A DNA stretch of 13,198 bases. It comes from Mediterranea massiliensis. Its GTDB lineage: Bacteria > Bacteroidota > Bacteroidia > Bacteroidales > Bacteroidaceae. Location of the stretch: contig CATXSD010000068.1 of assembly GCA_958402075.1 (NCBI GenBank), forward strand, positions 1 to 13,198, written 5' to 3'. The first letter of the stretch is position 1; each line of letters begins with the position of its first letter. Under the pieces are notes generated by a model, which did no database searches, was not told the origin of the DNA, and saw only the letters and a program-made list of their open reading frames with translations. Below, one piece after another: positions 1 to 5,184 of this stretch. The translations under genes and the position numbers were made by a program.

Positions 1-53
1 CAACGACCCCGAGATTACAAATCACGTGCTCTGGCCAACTGAGCTAAAGAGGC
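1..53 (-). tRNA. tRNA-Thr (anticodon TGT), 3' part cut by window edge
   Basis: Read on the minus strand, the sequence begins GCCTCTT (acceptor 5' strand), then TA, a D-arm GCTC...GAGC with loop AGTTGGCCA, and an anticodon arm CGTGA-TTTGTAA-TCTCG. The loop TTTGTAA gives anticodon TGT, hence threonine. One T-T mismatch is present in the anticodon stem. The variable region and the start of the T-arm (GTCGTTG) are visible; the rest lies outside the window. It sits downstream of hpf in the same direction, as tRNA genes do after rpsU-xerC-hpf in Bacteroides genomes (family knowledge). Confidence 0.9.
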
Positions 54-57
54 ATTA

Positions 58-99
58 TTTGCAGCCGCTTCGCCGTATCGTGTGCGAAACGGCTGCAAA
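58..99. other. 16-bp hairpin between hpf and tRNA-Thr
   Basis: An inverted repeat has arms 58-73 and 84-99, 16 pairs with a single G-U wobble when read on the minus strand, and a 10-base loop. It ends 4 bases before the tRNA 5' end. There is no clean U-run on the minus strand after it. On the plus strand a T-rich stretch follows. It may be a terminator or an RNA-processing structure that separates hpf mRNA from the tRNA transcript. A second small palindrome, CGCAAAA-TT-TTTTGCG, lies at 121-136 just after the hpf stop. Confidence 0.6.
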
Positions 100-140
100 T
101 TTAGACATTTATTTCTTTCCCGCAAAATTTTTTGCGATAT

Positions 141-440
141 TTATTTATTTCGAATCTTTTCCTTGTACTTAACCAGCTGTTTTTCCAAAGCGTCCAGACA
201 CAAGTCTACGGCCTCTTCAAACGTATCACAGACCTTGTTCGCATACAATTCGCCGTTGGGGACCAAAACTTTCACCCCGGCTTCCTTGTTTTCGGCTGTT
301 TCCGGTTTAACTACTTTCAATGACACCTCTACTTTCTTTATATCGTCATAAAATCGCTCCAACTTCGCAGCTTTCTTCTGGATAAAAGCCTGCAATTGCT
401 CTGATGCGTCAAAGTGAATTGATTGAATTCTAATTTCCAT
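141..440 (-). CDS. hpf: Ribosome hibernation promoting factor, short form (HPF/RaiA family)
   Basis: The 99-residue protein is the size of the short HPF/YfiA class (Ribosomal_S30AE fold). It starts MEIRIQSIHFDAS, typical of the first beta strand, and carries the beta-alpha-beta-beta-beta-alpha pattern with the conserved tail region FEEAVDLCLDALEKQL. These factors bind the 30S decoding centre in slow growth and silence or dimerise ribosomes. The start at 440 is chosen because a strong Shine-Dalgarno sequence sits 5 bases upstream. The open frame extends further upstream to 605, but there it overlaps xerC in another frame and encodes nothing family-like. The gene follows xerC by 16 bases, so the two are probably co-transcribed. 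With rpsU at the head of the cluster, the context is ribosome function. Confidence 0.93.
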   Translation of the reverse strand: MEIRIQSIHFDASEQLQAFIQKKAAKLERFYDDIKKVEVSLKVVKPETAENKEAGVKVLVPNGELYANKVCDTFEEAVDLCLDALEKQLVKYKEKIRNK

Positions 441-444
441 ACAT

Positions 445-453
445 ACCTCCTTT
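445..453 (-). promoter_or_regulatory. Strong Shine-Dalgarno sequence of hpf
   Basis: On the minus strand AAAGGAGGT pairs over 9 bases with the usual 16S rRNA 3' end. GGAGG lies 5 bases before the ATG at 440. It begins directly after the xerC stop codon (457-459). The other genes in this window have AT-rich leaders without such a site (for example rpsU). waaA has GGAGG only 2 bases from its ATG, too close for standard use. Confidence 0.85.
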
Positions 454-456
454 TCT

Positions 457-1341
457 TTAAGCCCGAGGATGGGCCTGGTTATACACTTTTTTAAGTTCCT
501 CGAAAGTCGTGTGCGTATAAATCTCGGTAGTGGCCAGGCTTTCGTGCCCCAGCAGTTCCTTGATGGCTCCCAGCGCTGCTTCATGGTTGAGCATGCTCGT
601 CGCAAAGGTATGCCTCAGCACGTGCGGGCTCCGTTTTTTCACGGACACCACTTTCGAAAGGTTTCGCTTCACAATTCTTTCCACAATGTTGCGATAGAGG
701 CGTTCGCCCGTCTTGCGGACGAAGAAAGCATCGGACTTGACATCCACGTTTTCATTCCTCACCCTGACATATTCCAGCATTCCGTTCTTCAGTTCGTCAC
801 CGAAGGGAATGAGACGCTGCTTGTTGCGCTTGCCGGTCACCTTGATGACCGAAGCCGCAAAGTCCACATCCTTGTCGTCGAGCCCGATCAGTTCGGAAAG
901 CCGCATGCCCGTGGCATAGAACATTTCGATGATCAGATGGTCGCGACACCCTTCGAAGCCGTCGCCGAAATCGACATCGTCCAGCAACCGGTTCATATCA
1001 CTTTCCCTCAGAAACACCGGCAGAGGTTTCTTGTTCTTGGGCCCCACCACCTTGCGTAGGGGGTCGGCCTTCACCTCCCCCTTCTTCAGAAGGAACTTGT
1101 AATAGGAACGGAGCGAACTCAGTTTCCGGTTGATGGAAGTTGAAGTATATCCCCGGTCCATCAGGGAAATCACCCACTCACGGACCAGTTCCGCCTCCAC
1201 TTCCGAAGGAGACTGGACGCCGGATTCTTCTTCGCCGAAGCTCTGAAACTGGCGGATGTCTTCGCCGTAGGCCTTGAGGGTCTCGTCCGAATAGTTCCGC
1301 TCGTAACGGAGATAGTCCAAAAAAGAATCTGTCAGCCACAT
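457..1341 (-). CDS. xerC: Tyrosine recombinase of the XerC/XerD type
   Basis: The 294-residue protein has the length and two-domain layout of Xer recombinases: an N-terminal SAM-like core-binding domain (about 1-90) and a C-terminal catalytic domain (about 107-285). All expected catalytic residues are visible: R147 (ATGMRLSELIGL), K171 (VTGKRNKQR), H240 and R243 (HVLRHTFAT), H266 (LLGHESLATTEIYTH) and the nucleophile Y275. Xer proteins resolve chromosome dimers at dif. Related enzymes in Bacteroides also invert promoters, but the fixed position between rpsU and hpf argues for the housekeeping enzyme. It follows rpsU after 70 bases that hold a weak AT-rich inverted repeat (arms 1386-1393 and 1406-1413). 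No separate good promoter was seen, so read-through from rpsU is likely. XerC versus XerD cannot be settled here. Confidence 0.92.
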   Translation of the reverse strand: MWLTDSFLDYLRYERNYSDETLKAYGEDIRQFQSFGEEESGVQSPSEVEAELVREWVISLMDRGYTSTSINRKLSSLRSYYKFLLKKGEVKADPLRKVVGPKNKKPLPVFLRESDMNRLLDDVDFGDGFEGCRDHLIIEMFYATGMRLSELIGLDDKDVDFAASVIKVTGKRNKQRLIPFGDELKNGMLEYVRVRNENVDVKSDAFFVRKTGERLYRNIVERIVKRNLSKVVSVKKRSPHVLRHTFATSMLNHEAALGAIKELLGHESLATTEIYTHTTFEELKKVYNQAHPRA

Positions 1342-1411
1342 ATCGCTACATAACTAAATGTGCAACGAATGTATGAAAAGAAATCAATAATTCAAAGGAT
1401 TTTACGAATTA

Positions 1412-1603
1412 TTAATCTTCTACTTGCTGAAGTTTTTGAACGTAAACGGCACGCTCTTTCTTAAGTCTCTTGATTACAGACGGTTTGTCGAACTGCTGTC
1501 TGCTTCTCAATTCTTTGATAATGCCGGTCTTTTCAAATTTTCTTTTGAATTTCTTCAGCGCCTTCTCAATGTTTTCGCCTTCTTTTACAGGTACTACAAT
1601 CAT
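1412..1603 (-). CDS. rpsU: Small ribosomal subunit protein bS21
   Basis: The 63-residue basic protein MIVVPVKEGENIEKALKKF... is a full-length bS21, rich in Lys/Arg with the typical RKFEKTGIIKELRSRQQF core. It sits on the 30S platform near the anti-Shine-Dalgarno end of 16S rRNA. In Bacteroidia, bS21 with bS18 and bS6 is reported to hold the anti-Shine-Dalgarno away from mRNA; a tyrosine I recall as Tyr54 in that work is present here at position 54. The leader directly before ATG is AT-only apart from one C and has no Shine-Dalgarno. It heads the rpsU-xerC-hpf cluster behind a consensus promoter at 1659-1692. Confidence 0.97.
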   Translation of the reverse strand: MIVVPVKEGENIEKALKKFKRKFEKTGIIKELRSRQQFDKPSVIKRLKKERAVYVQKLQQVED

Positions 1604-1658
1604 TGTTATTAATTAATTAAAAAGTTAATGTATAAAATCTCACGATTAATTCGAGCCG

Positions 1659-1692
1659 CAAAAGTACACATATTTTCTTTATTCTCAAAAAA
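1659..1692 (-). promoter_or_regulatory. Bacteroides-type promoter of rpsU operon
   Basis: On the minus strand, TTTTTTG (1686-1692) is followed by a 19-base spacer and TACTTTTG (1659-1666), an exact TAnnTTTG -7 box. Transcription would start near 1652-1655, giving a leader of about 50 bases before the rpsU ATG at 1603. Confidence 0.8.
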
Positions 1693-1793
1693 CTTTCCGC
1701 AAAATATTAGCAGACAGAGAGATATTCGGCCTTTCGAAGCCGTTTCTTCCGGCCTGCGCCCCATGGAAGAAGCTCCAAAAACATGACGGAAAG

Positions 1794-1825
1794 TTTGTGC
1801 AATCGGCGGCCTTTTCGTACTTTTG
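1794..1825 (+). promoter_or_regulatory. Bacteroides-type promoter of the aminopeptidase P gene
   Basis: TTTG (1794-1797), a 20-base spacer and TACTTTTG (1818-1825) match the Bacteroides primary sigma factor consensus. The start of transcription would lie near 1830, about 65 bases before the ATG at 1896. It is divergent from the rpsU promoter, with about 100 bases between the two. I see nothing else in that interval. Confidence 0.8.
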
Positions 1826-1835
1826 ATACGTGTTT

Positions 1836-1854
1836 CCGCCGTCGCCGACGGCGG
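1836..1854 (+). other. GC-rich hairpin in the pepP leader
   Basis: CCGCCGTC-GCC-GACGGCGG forms an 8-bp all-perfect stem with a 3-base loop. It begins only a few bases after the predicted transcription start and about 40 bases before the start codon. It could protect the 5' end of the mRNA or affect early elongation. There is no U-run, so it is not a standard terminator. Confidence 0.6.
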
Positions 1855-1895
1855 TGGAGACCGGGAAATGATATACATTATTATATATAACGACT

Positions 1896-3677
1896 ATGAA
1901 CACTACCATCCAAGAACGCATCCGGGCCTTGCGCGCCTGGATGAAGCAGGCCGGTGTGGAGGCTTTCGTCATCCCCAGCACCGACCCGCACCTGAGCGAA
2001 TACGTGGCGCCCCACTGGCAAAGCCGCGAATGGATATCGGGCTTCACGGGCTCGGCAGGCACCGTCGTGGTAACGCTGGAGAAAGCGGGGCTGTGGACCG
2101 ACTCCCGCTACTTCCTTCAGGCCGCCAGCCAGCTGGAAGGCACCGGCATCGACCTATACAAGGAGATGCTGCCCGAAACGCCCTCCATCCCCGCCTTCCT
2201 CTGTGCCGAGCTGCAGGAAGGCCAGACGGTAGGCATCGACGGCACCGTCTTCTCCACCGAAGCGGCGCGCAGCCTGAAAGAAGAGCTGGCCGCCGCCCGC
2301 ATCGCCGTGAAGAGCCTGTCCGACCCCATGGACGACATCTGGACCGACCGTCCGCCCCTGCCGCAGGCACCGGCCTTCATCCATGAATTGAAGTATGCCG
2401 GGCGCACCTGCGCCCAGAAGCAGGAGGCTGTCCGCGCCGAGATGCGCCGGGCCGGGGCACAGTGCCTGCTGCTCTCCGCCCTCGACGAGATAGCCTGGAC
2501 GCTGAACCTGCGCGGAAGTGACGTACACTGCAACCCCGTGGTCGTCAGCTACCTGCTGATTGGCGAACAGGAAGCCTGCTACTTCATCGAGCCGCAGAAG
2601 CTGACGTCCTCTGTCCGCGCCTACCTCGAGGAGAACGGCGTCGCCTGCCTGCCCTACGCCGACATCCTCGCCCACCTGCAGGAGCTGCCCGCAGGCAGCC
2701 TGATGCTGGAGCCGGGCAAGACCAACTATGCCGTCCGCTCGGCCATACCGCAGCAGTGCCGCGTCATCGAAGCCGCCTCGCCGGTCGCTCTGCTGAAAGC
2801 GGTGCGCAACGAGCAGGAGATAGCCGGGTTGCGACAGGCCATGCAGCGCGACGGCGTGGCGCTGGTCAAGTTCCTGAAGTGGCTGGAAGAGGCTGTACCC
2901 CAAGGCCATGAGACGGAAATCAGCATCGACCGGAAGCTGCACGAACTGCGTGCCGCTCAGCCGCTCTACATGGGCGAGAGCTTCGACACCATCGCCGGAT
3001 ACGGCGCCCACGCAGCCATCGTCCACTACGAGGCCACGCCCGAAACGGATATTCCGCTGGAGCCCCGCGGCTTCCTGCTGCTCGACTCGGGCGCACAATA
3101 CCTGGACGGCACCACGGACATCACCCGCACCATCGCCCTGGGCCCACTGACCGAGGAGGAGAAGACCGACTACACCCTGATACTGAAGGGCCACATTGAC
3201 CTGGCCATGGCTGTCTTCCCCGAAGGCACGCGCGGCGCACAGCTCGACGTGCTGGCCCGCATGCCCATCTGGCAACACCGCATGAACTTCCTGCACGGCA
3301 CGGGGCACGGCGTGGGCCACTTCCTCAACGTACACGAAGGTCCGCAGAGCATCCGCATGAACGAGAACCCCGTCACCCTGCATGTGGGCATGCTCACCAG
3401 CAACGAGCCGGGCGTCTACAAGGCCGGCAGCCACGGCATCCGCACGGAGAACCTCGTGCTCACCGTCCCTGCGGGCGAAGGCCTGTTCGGCCGCTACCTG
3501 AAGTTCGAGACCGTCACCCTCTGCCCCATCTGCACCCGCGGCATCGTCCGCGAGCTGCTGACTCCGGCAGAAATCGACTGGCTGAACCAGTACCACCGCA
3601 GGGTGTACGAACAACTCTCGCCCAGCCTCGACGAAGACGAACGGCTGTGGCTGGAGAAGGCTTGCAAAAGGATTTAA
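1896..3677 (+). CDS. pepP: Xaa-Pro aminopeptidase (aminopeptidase P, M24B family, long form)
   Basis: The 593-residue protein matches the long three-domain form of aminopeptidase P (creatinase-N, second creatinase-N-like, M24 catalytic, C-terminal extension), like human XPNPEP1, not the ~440-residue E. coli PepP. It removes an N-terminal residue preceding proline. The dinuclear metal ligands are all present: D397 (LLLDSGAQY), D408 (GTTDITR), H471 (HGTGHGVGH), E504 (TSNEPGVY) and E518 (IRTENLVL). The probable proton-relay histidines H377 (IVHYEA), H467 and H480 (NVHEGP) are also present. Spacing between ligands agrees with XPNPEP1. There is no signal peptide, so it is likely cytosolic. It has its own promoter at 1794-1825. 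The gene is very GC-rich compared with the left-hand cluster, and this produces long spurious open frames on the other strand. Confidence 0.95.
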   Translation: MNTTIQERIRALRAWMKQAGVEAFVIPSTDPHLSEYVAPHWQSREWISGFTGSAGTVVVTLEKAGLWTDSRYFLQAASQLEGTGIDLYKEMLPETPSIPAFLCAELQEGQTVGIDGTVFSTEAARSLKEELAAARIAVKSLSDPMDDIWTDRPPLPQAPAFIHELKYAGRTCAQKQEAVRAEMRRAGAQCLLLSALDEIAWTLNLRGSDVHCNPVVVSYLLIGEQEACYFIEPQKLTSSVRAYLEENGVACLPYADILAHLQELPAGSLMLEPGKTNYAVRSAIPQQCRVIEAASPVALLKAVRNEQEIAGLRQAMQRDGVALVKFLKWLEEAVPQGHETEISIDRKLHELRAAQPLYMGESFDTIAGYGAHAAIVHYEATPETDIPLEPRGFLLLDSGAQYLDGTTDITRTIALGPLTEEEKTDYTLILKGHIDLAMAVFPEGTRGAQLDVLARMPIWQHRMNFLHGTGHGVGHFLNVHEGPQSIRMNENPVTLHVGMLTSNEPGVYKAGSHGIRTENLVLTVPAGEGLFGRYLKFETVTLCPICTRGIVRELLTPAEIDWLNQYHRRVYEQLSPSLDEDERLWLEKACKRI

Positions 3678-3682
3678 ACAGA

Positions 3683-3759
3683 GCGGTTAGTGGTTAACGG
3701 TAAGCGGTCAGCAACCATCGTTAACCACTCACCGCTAACCCCTAACCGCTAACCCCTAA
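3683..3759. repeat. TTAACC/CCGCTAACCCC intergenic repeat cluster
   Basis: Between the aminopeptidase gene and the carbonic-anhydrase-like gene lies an imperfect hairpin. Its arms are 3683-3699 and 3719-3735, with 16 of 17 positions paired and a 19-base loop. Overlapping its right arm is a perfect tandem repeat of the 14-mer CCGCTAACCCCTAA (3732-3745 and 3746-3759). The repeat ends only 5 bases before the next start codon, so it forms the translation-initiation region of that gene. Similar TTAACCGCTAACC-like intergenic strings are familiar to me from Bacteroides genomes. Confidence 0.8.
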
Positions 3760-3764
3760 AAGAA

Positions 3765-4280
3765 ATGGCATTAATCAAATCAGTAAGAGGCTTTACGCCC
3801 GAAATAGGAGAAAACTGCTTCCTGGCCGACAACGCCACCCTCGTGGGCGACGTGAAGATGGGCCGCGACTGCAGTGTATGGTTCAACGCCGTGTTGCGCG
3901 GCGACGTCAACTCCATCCGCATCGGCAACGGTGTGAACATACAGGACGGCAGCGTGCTGCACACGCTCTACGAGAAATCGACCATCGAGATAGGCGACCA
4001 CGTGTCCATCGGCCACAACGTCACCATCCACGGCGCCACCGTGAAGGACTATGCCCTCATCGGCATGGGCGCCACGCTGCTGGACCACGCCGTGGTGGGC
4101 GAAGGCGCCATCGTGGCCGCCGGTTCGCTGGTGCTGAGCAACACGGTCATCGAGCCGGGCAGCATCTGGGGCGGCGTACCCGCCAAGTTCATCAAGAAGG
4201 TGGACCCCGAACAGGCCAAGGAGCTGAACCAGAAGATAGCGCACAACTACCTGATGTACGCCGGCTGGTACAAGGAATGA
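3765..4280 (+). CDS. Gamma-class carbonic anhydrase-like hexapeptide-repeat protein (YrdA/PaaY/Cam group)
   Basis: The 171-residue protein is a left-handed beta-helix of hexapeptide repeats (IGENCFLADNATLVGDV..., IGDHVSIGHNVTIHG..., IGMGATLLDHAVVGEGAIVAAGS) with a C-terminal helix (DPEQAKELNQKIAHNY). The zinc ligands of gamma carbonic anhydrases are present: H66, H84 and H89, the last two 5 apart as in Methanosarcina Cam. So are R45, D47 and Q60, which match Cam Arg59, Asp61 and Gln75. The acidic loop of Cam is missing, as in the CamH/YrdA group. Many of these proteins have weak or unproven carbonic anhydrase activity, so the substrate is uncertain. It lies 87 bases after the aminopeptidase gene, separated by the repeat cluster. 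It may be co-transcribed with it; no separate promoter was recognised. Confidence 0.9.
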   Translation: MALIKSVRGFTPEIGENCFLADNATLVGDVKMGRDCSVWFNAVLRGDVNSIRIGNGVNIQDGSVLHTLYEKSTIEIGDHVSIGHNVTIHGATVKDYALIGMGATLLDHAVVGEGAIVAAGSLVLSNTVIEPGSIWGGVPAKFIKKVDPEQAKELNQKIAHNYLMYAGWYKE

Positions 4281-4303
4281 CCACGCCGTACGGTATGACC
4301 GGC

Positions 4304-4413
4304 TGACGCCGTGCTTCGTCACCCCCTGACGGAGCACGGCGTCACTGTCTCACGAAGCACTGCGTCACGACCTCATGCAGTGCTTCGTGAGGAGGTGTGG
4401 AAGCACTGCGTCG
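4304..4413. repeat. Alternating-orientation repeat forming two hairpins (BIME-like)
   Basis: Five copies of a 13-17 base unit close to GACGC(C/A)GTGCTTCGTCA occur in 110 bases: forward at 4305, reverse at 4327-4343, reverse at 4351-4367, forward at 4375-4391 and a partial reverse copy at 4400-4413. Copies 1+2 form an 18-bp stem (4304-4321 with 4327-4344, loop CCCCC, one wobble). Copies 3+4 form a 17-bp stem (4349-4365 with 4375-4391, one wobble). This begins 24 bases after the stop codon of the upstream gene and may terminate or stabilise its transcript. The arrangement recalls REP/BIME elements; no transposase is present in the window. Confidence 0.8.
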
Positions 4414-4440
4414 GAACGGGACATAAAACCTTTTTCGGAA

Positions 4441-4458
4441 ATCACAATGCACTGTGAT
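4441..4458. promoter_or_regulatory. Putative HipB operator O1
   Basis: ATCACA-ATGCAC-TGTGAT is a perfect 6+6 palindrome with a 6-base spacer. It lies 209 bases upstream of the hipB start and matches O2 and O3 in both half-sites. The palindrome extends outward by two more A/T pairs. Confidence 0.75.
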
Positions 4459-4500
4459 TTTCAATCCTAAACTTACCAACAAGGAACAAACCAAGCAAGA

Positions 4501-4518
4501 ATCACACTTTATTGTGAT
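4501..4518. promoter_or_regulatory. Putative HipB operator O2
   Basis: ATCACA-CTTTAT-TGTGAT has the same half-sites and spacing as O1 and starts exactly 60 bases after it. The surrounding block is AT-rich (19 of 60 bases GC at 4501-4560). Confidence 0.75.
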
Positions 4519-4598
4519 TTCTGCTTGATTATCCTGAACTAATTCCCTATTTTTGTTGCACGAAAATGGGATACGGCTCAGAAAAATAAGCGAGCTTA

Positions 4599-4630
4599 TT
4601 TTGTATTGCTCTCGTCTTTCCGTATATTTG
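4599..4630 (+). promoter_or_regulatory. Bacteroides-type promoter of the hipBST-like operon
   Basis: TTTTG (4599-4603), a 19-base spacer and TATATTTG (4623-4630) match the consensus exactly. The predicted transcription start is near 4635, directly at the left edge of operator O3 and only about 15 bases before the GTG start codon. Confidence 0.8.
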
Positions 4631-4636
4631 CAAAAA

Positions 4637-4654
4637 ATCACACCGCATTGTGAA
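4637..4654. promoter_or_regulatory. Putative HipB operator O3, overlapping hipB start codon
   Basis: ATCACA-CCGCAT-TGTGAA differs from O1/O2 in one outer base. It lies immediately downstream of the -7 box and contains the GTG start codon of hipB (4650-4652). Binding here would block transcription initiation, which fits autorepression by HipB. Confidence 0.78.
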
Positions 4655-4871
4655 TACAAAAGAAATAGGCCGACTCATCAAAGAACGGAGAAAGAGTTTG
4701 CACGTCAATCAACAGGAGCTCTCCGAACTCGCCAGCGTAGGCATTAACACGCTGGTGGCCATCGAACGCGGCGAAGGCAACCCCAAATTGGAAACCCTGC
4801 TTGCCATTCTCGACACGCTCGGCCTGCAAATAGACATCAAACTAAAAGAATTGGGCTATGAGAGCATGTGA
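4650..4871 (+). CDS. hipB: HipB-like antitoxin/repressor, XRE-family HTH
   Basis: The 73-residue protein is an almost bare XRE/Cro-type helix-turn-helix. Helix 1 is about residues 4-16, helix 2 about 19-28 (NQQELSELAS) and the recognition helix about 30-40 (VGINTLVAIERG), followed by NPKLETLLAILDTLGLQIDI, a signature of HipB and related repressors. The start is a GTG. The only upstream in-frame ATG (4566) is closed by a stop, and no other suitable start exists. The leader is very short. The 3' end overlaps the next gene by 14 bases, which suggests translational coupling. In the Hip family, HipB binds operators upstream of its own gene and helps neutralise the kinase. Three matching palindromes (4441, 4501, 4637) support self-repression. 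Confidence 0.92.
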   Translation: MNTKEIGRLIKERRKSLHVNQQELSELASVGINTLVAIERGEGNPKLETLLAILDTLGLQIDIKLKELGYESM

Positions 4872-5184
4872 AGTGTACCTGCACGACATCAAAGTCGGCG
4901 TACTGACGGAAGAAGACAACGGAACATACACATTCGCATACGATCCGGCCTATCTGTTCCAAAAAGAATGCCGGCCAGTCAGTCTCACGCTGCCCTTGCG
5001 CAGAGAGCCCTACCGTTCGCCGGTACTCTTTCCCTTTTTTTTCAACATGCTTTCGGAAGGCGAAAACAGGAAACTGCAATCGCAACTGCTGCATATCGAC
5101 GCAGCAGACGATTTCGGCATCCTGCTTGCCACCGCCCGTTACGACACCATCGGAGCTGTCACCGTCAAACCCATCGAGCCATGA
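4858..5184 (+). CDS. hipS: HipS-like protein: stand-alone HipA N-terminal subdomain (Couple_hipA)
   Basis: The 108-residue protein covers only the N-terminal subdomain of HipA. Recognisable parts are VGVLTEEDNGTYTFAYDPAYL (residues about 13-33), PVSLTLPLR (40-48), FPFFFNMLSEGENRK (58-72) and DDFGILLATARYDTIGAVTV (84-103). It starts inside hipB and its stop codon overlaps the start of the next gene (ATGA at 5181-5184). In the E. coli O127 HipBST system the equivalent small protein HipS, not HipB, is the main antitoxin for the kinase HipT. The same gene order and sizes suggest the same role here. That role is inferred, since sequence identity to HipS is not obvious by eye. Confidence 0.85.
   Translation: MRACEVYLHDIKVGVLTEEDNGTYTFAYDPAYLFQKECRPVSLTLPLRREPYRSPVLFPFFFNMLSEGENRKLQSQLLHIDAADDFGILLATARYDTIGAVTVKPIEP

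Noticed and set aside
141..605. Longer hpf ORF starting at 605
   Set aside because: The extra 55 codons lie antisense-free but within xerC in another frame. The HPF family start MEIRIQS and the strong Shine-Dalgarno fix the start at 440.
457..1341. Mobile-element integrase or phase-variation invertase
   Set aside because: No inverted repeats, att-like duplications or cargo genes flank it, and it is embedded in the rpsU-hpf cluster, so a housekeeping Xer recombinase is more likely.
1386..1413. Intrinsic terminator between rpsU and xerC
   Set aside because: The inverted repeat is only 8 AT-rich pairs with a 12-base loop and overlaps the rpsU stop; it is too weak to call.
2154..3614. 486-codon open frame antisense to the aminopeptidase gene
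   Set aside because: It is a shadow of a GC-rich gene with clear M24B active-site residues on the plus strand; the antisense product has low-complexity composition and no recognisable motif.
3683..4413. CRISPR array from the repeated units
   Set aside because: The units are short, adjacent or in alternating orientation, without regular unique spacers and without cas genes.
4441..4654. CRP-like binding sites for the three palindromes
   Set aside because: CRP sites read TGTGA-N6-TCACA. Here the half-sites are in the opposite order (TCACA-N6-TGTGA), and all copies cluster at the hip operon, which favours its own repressor.
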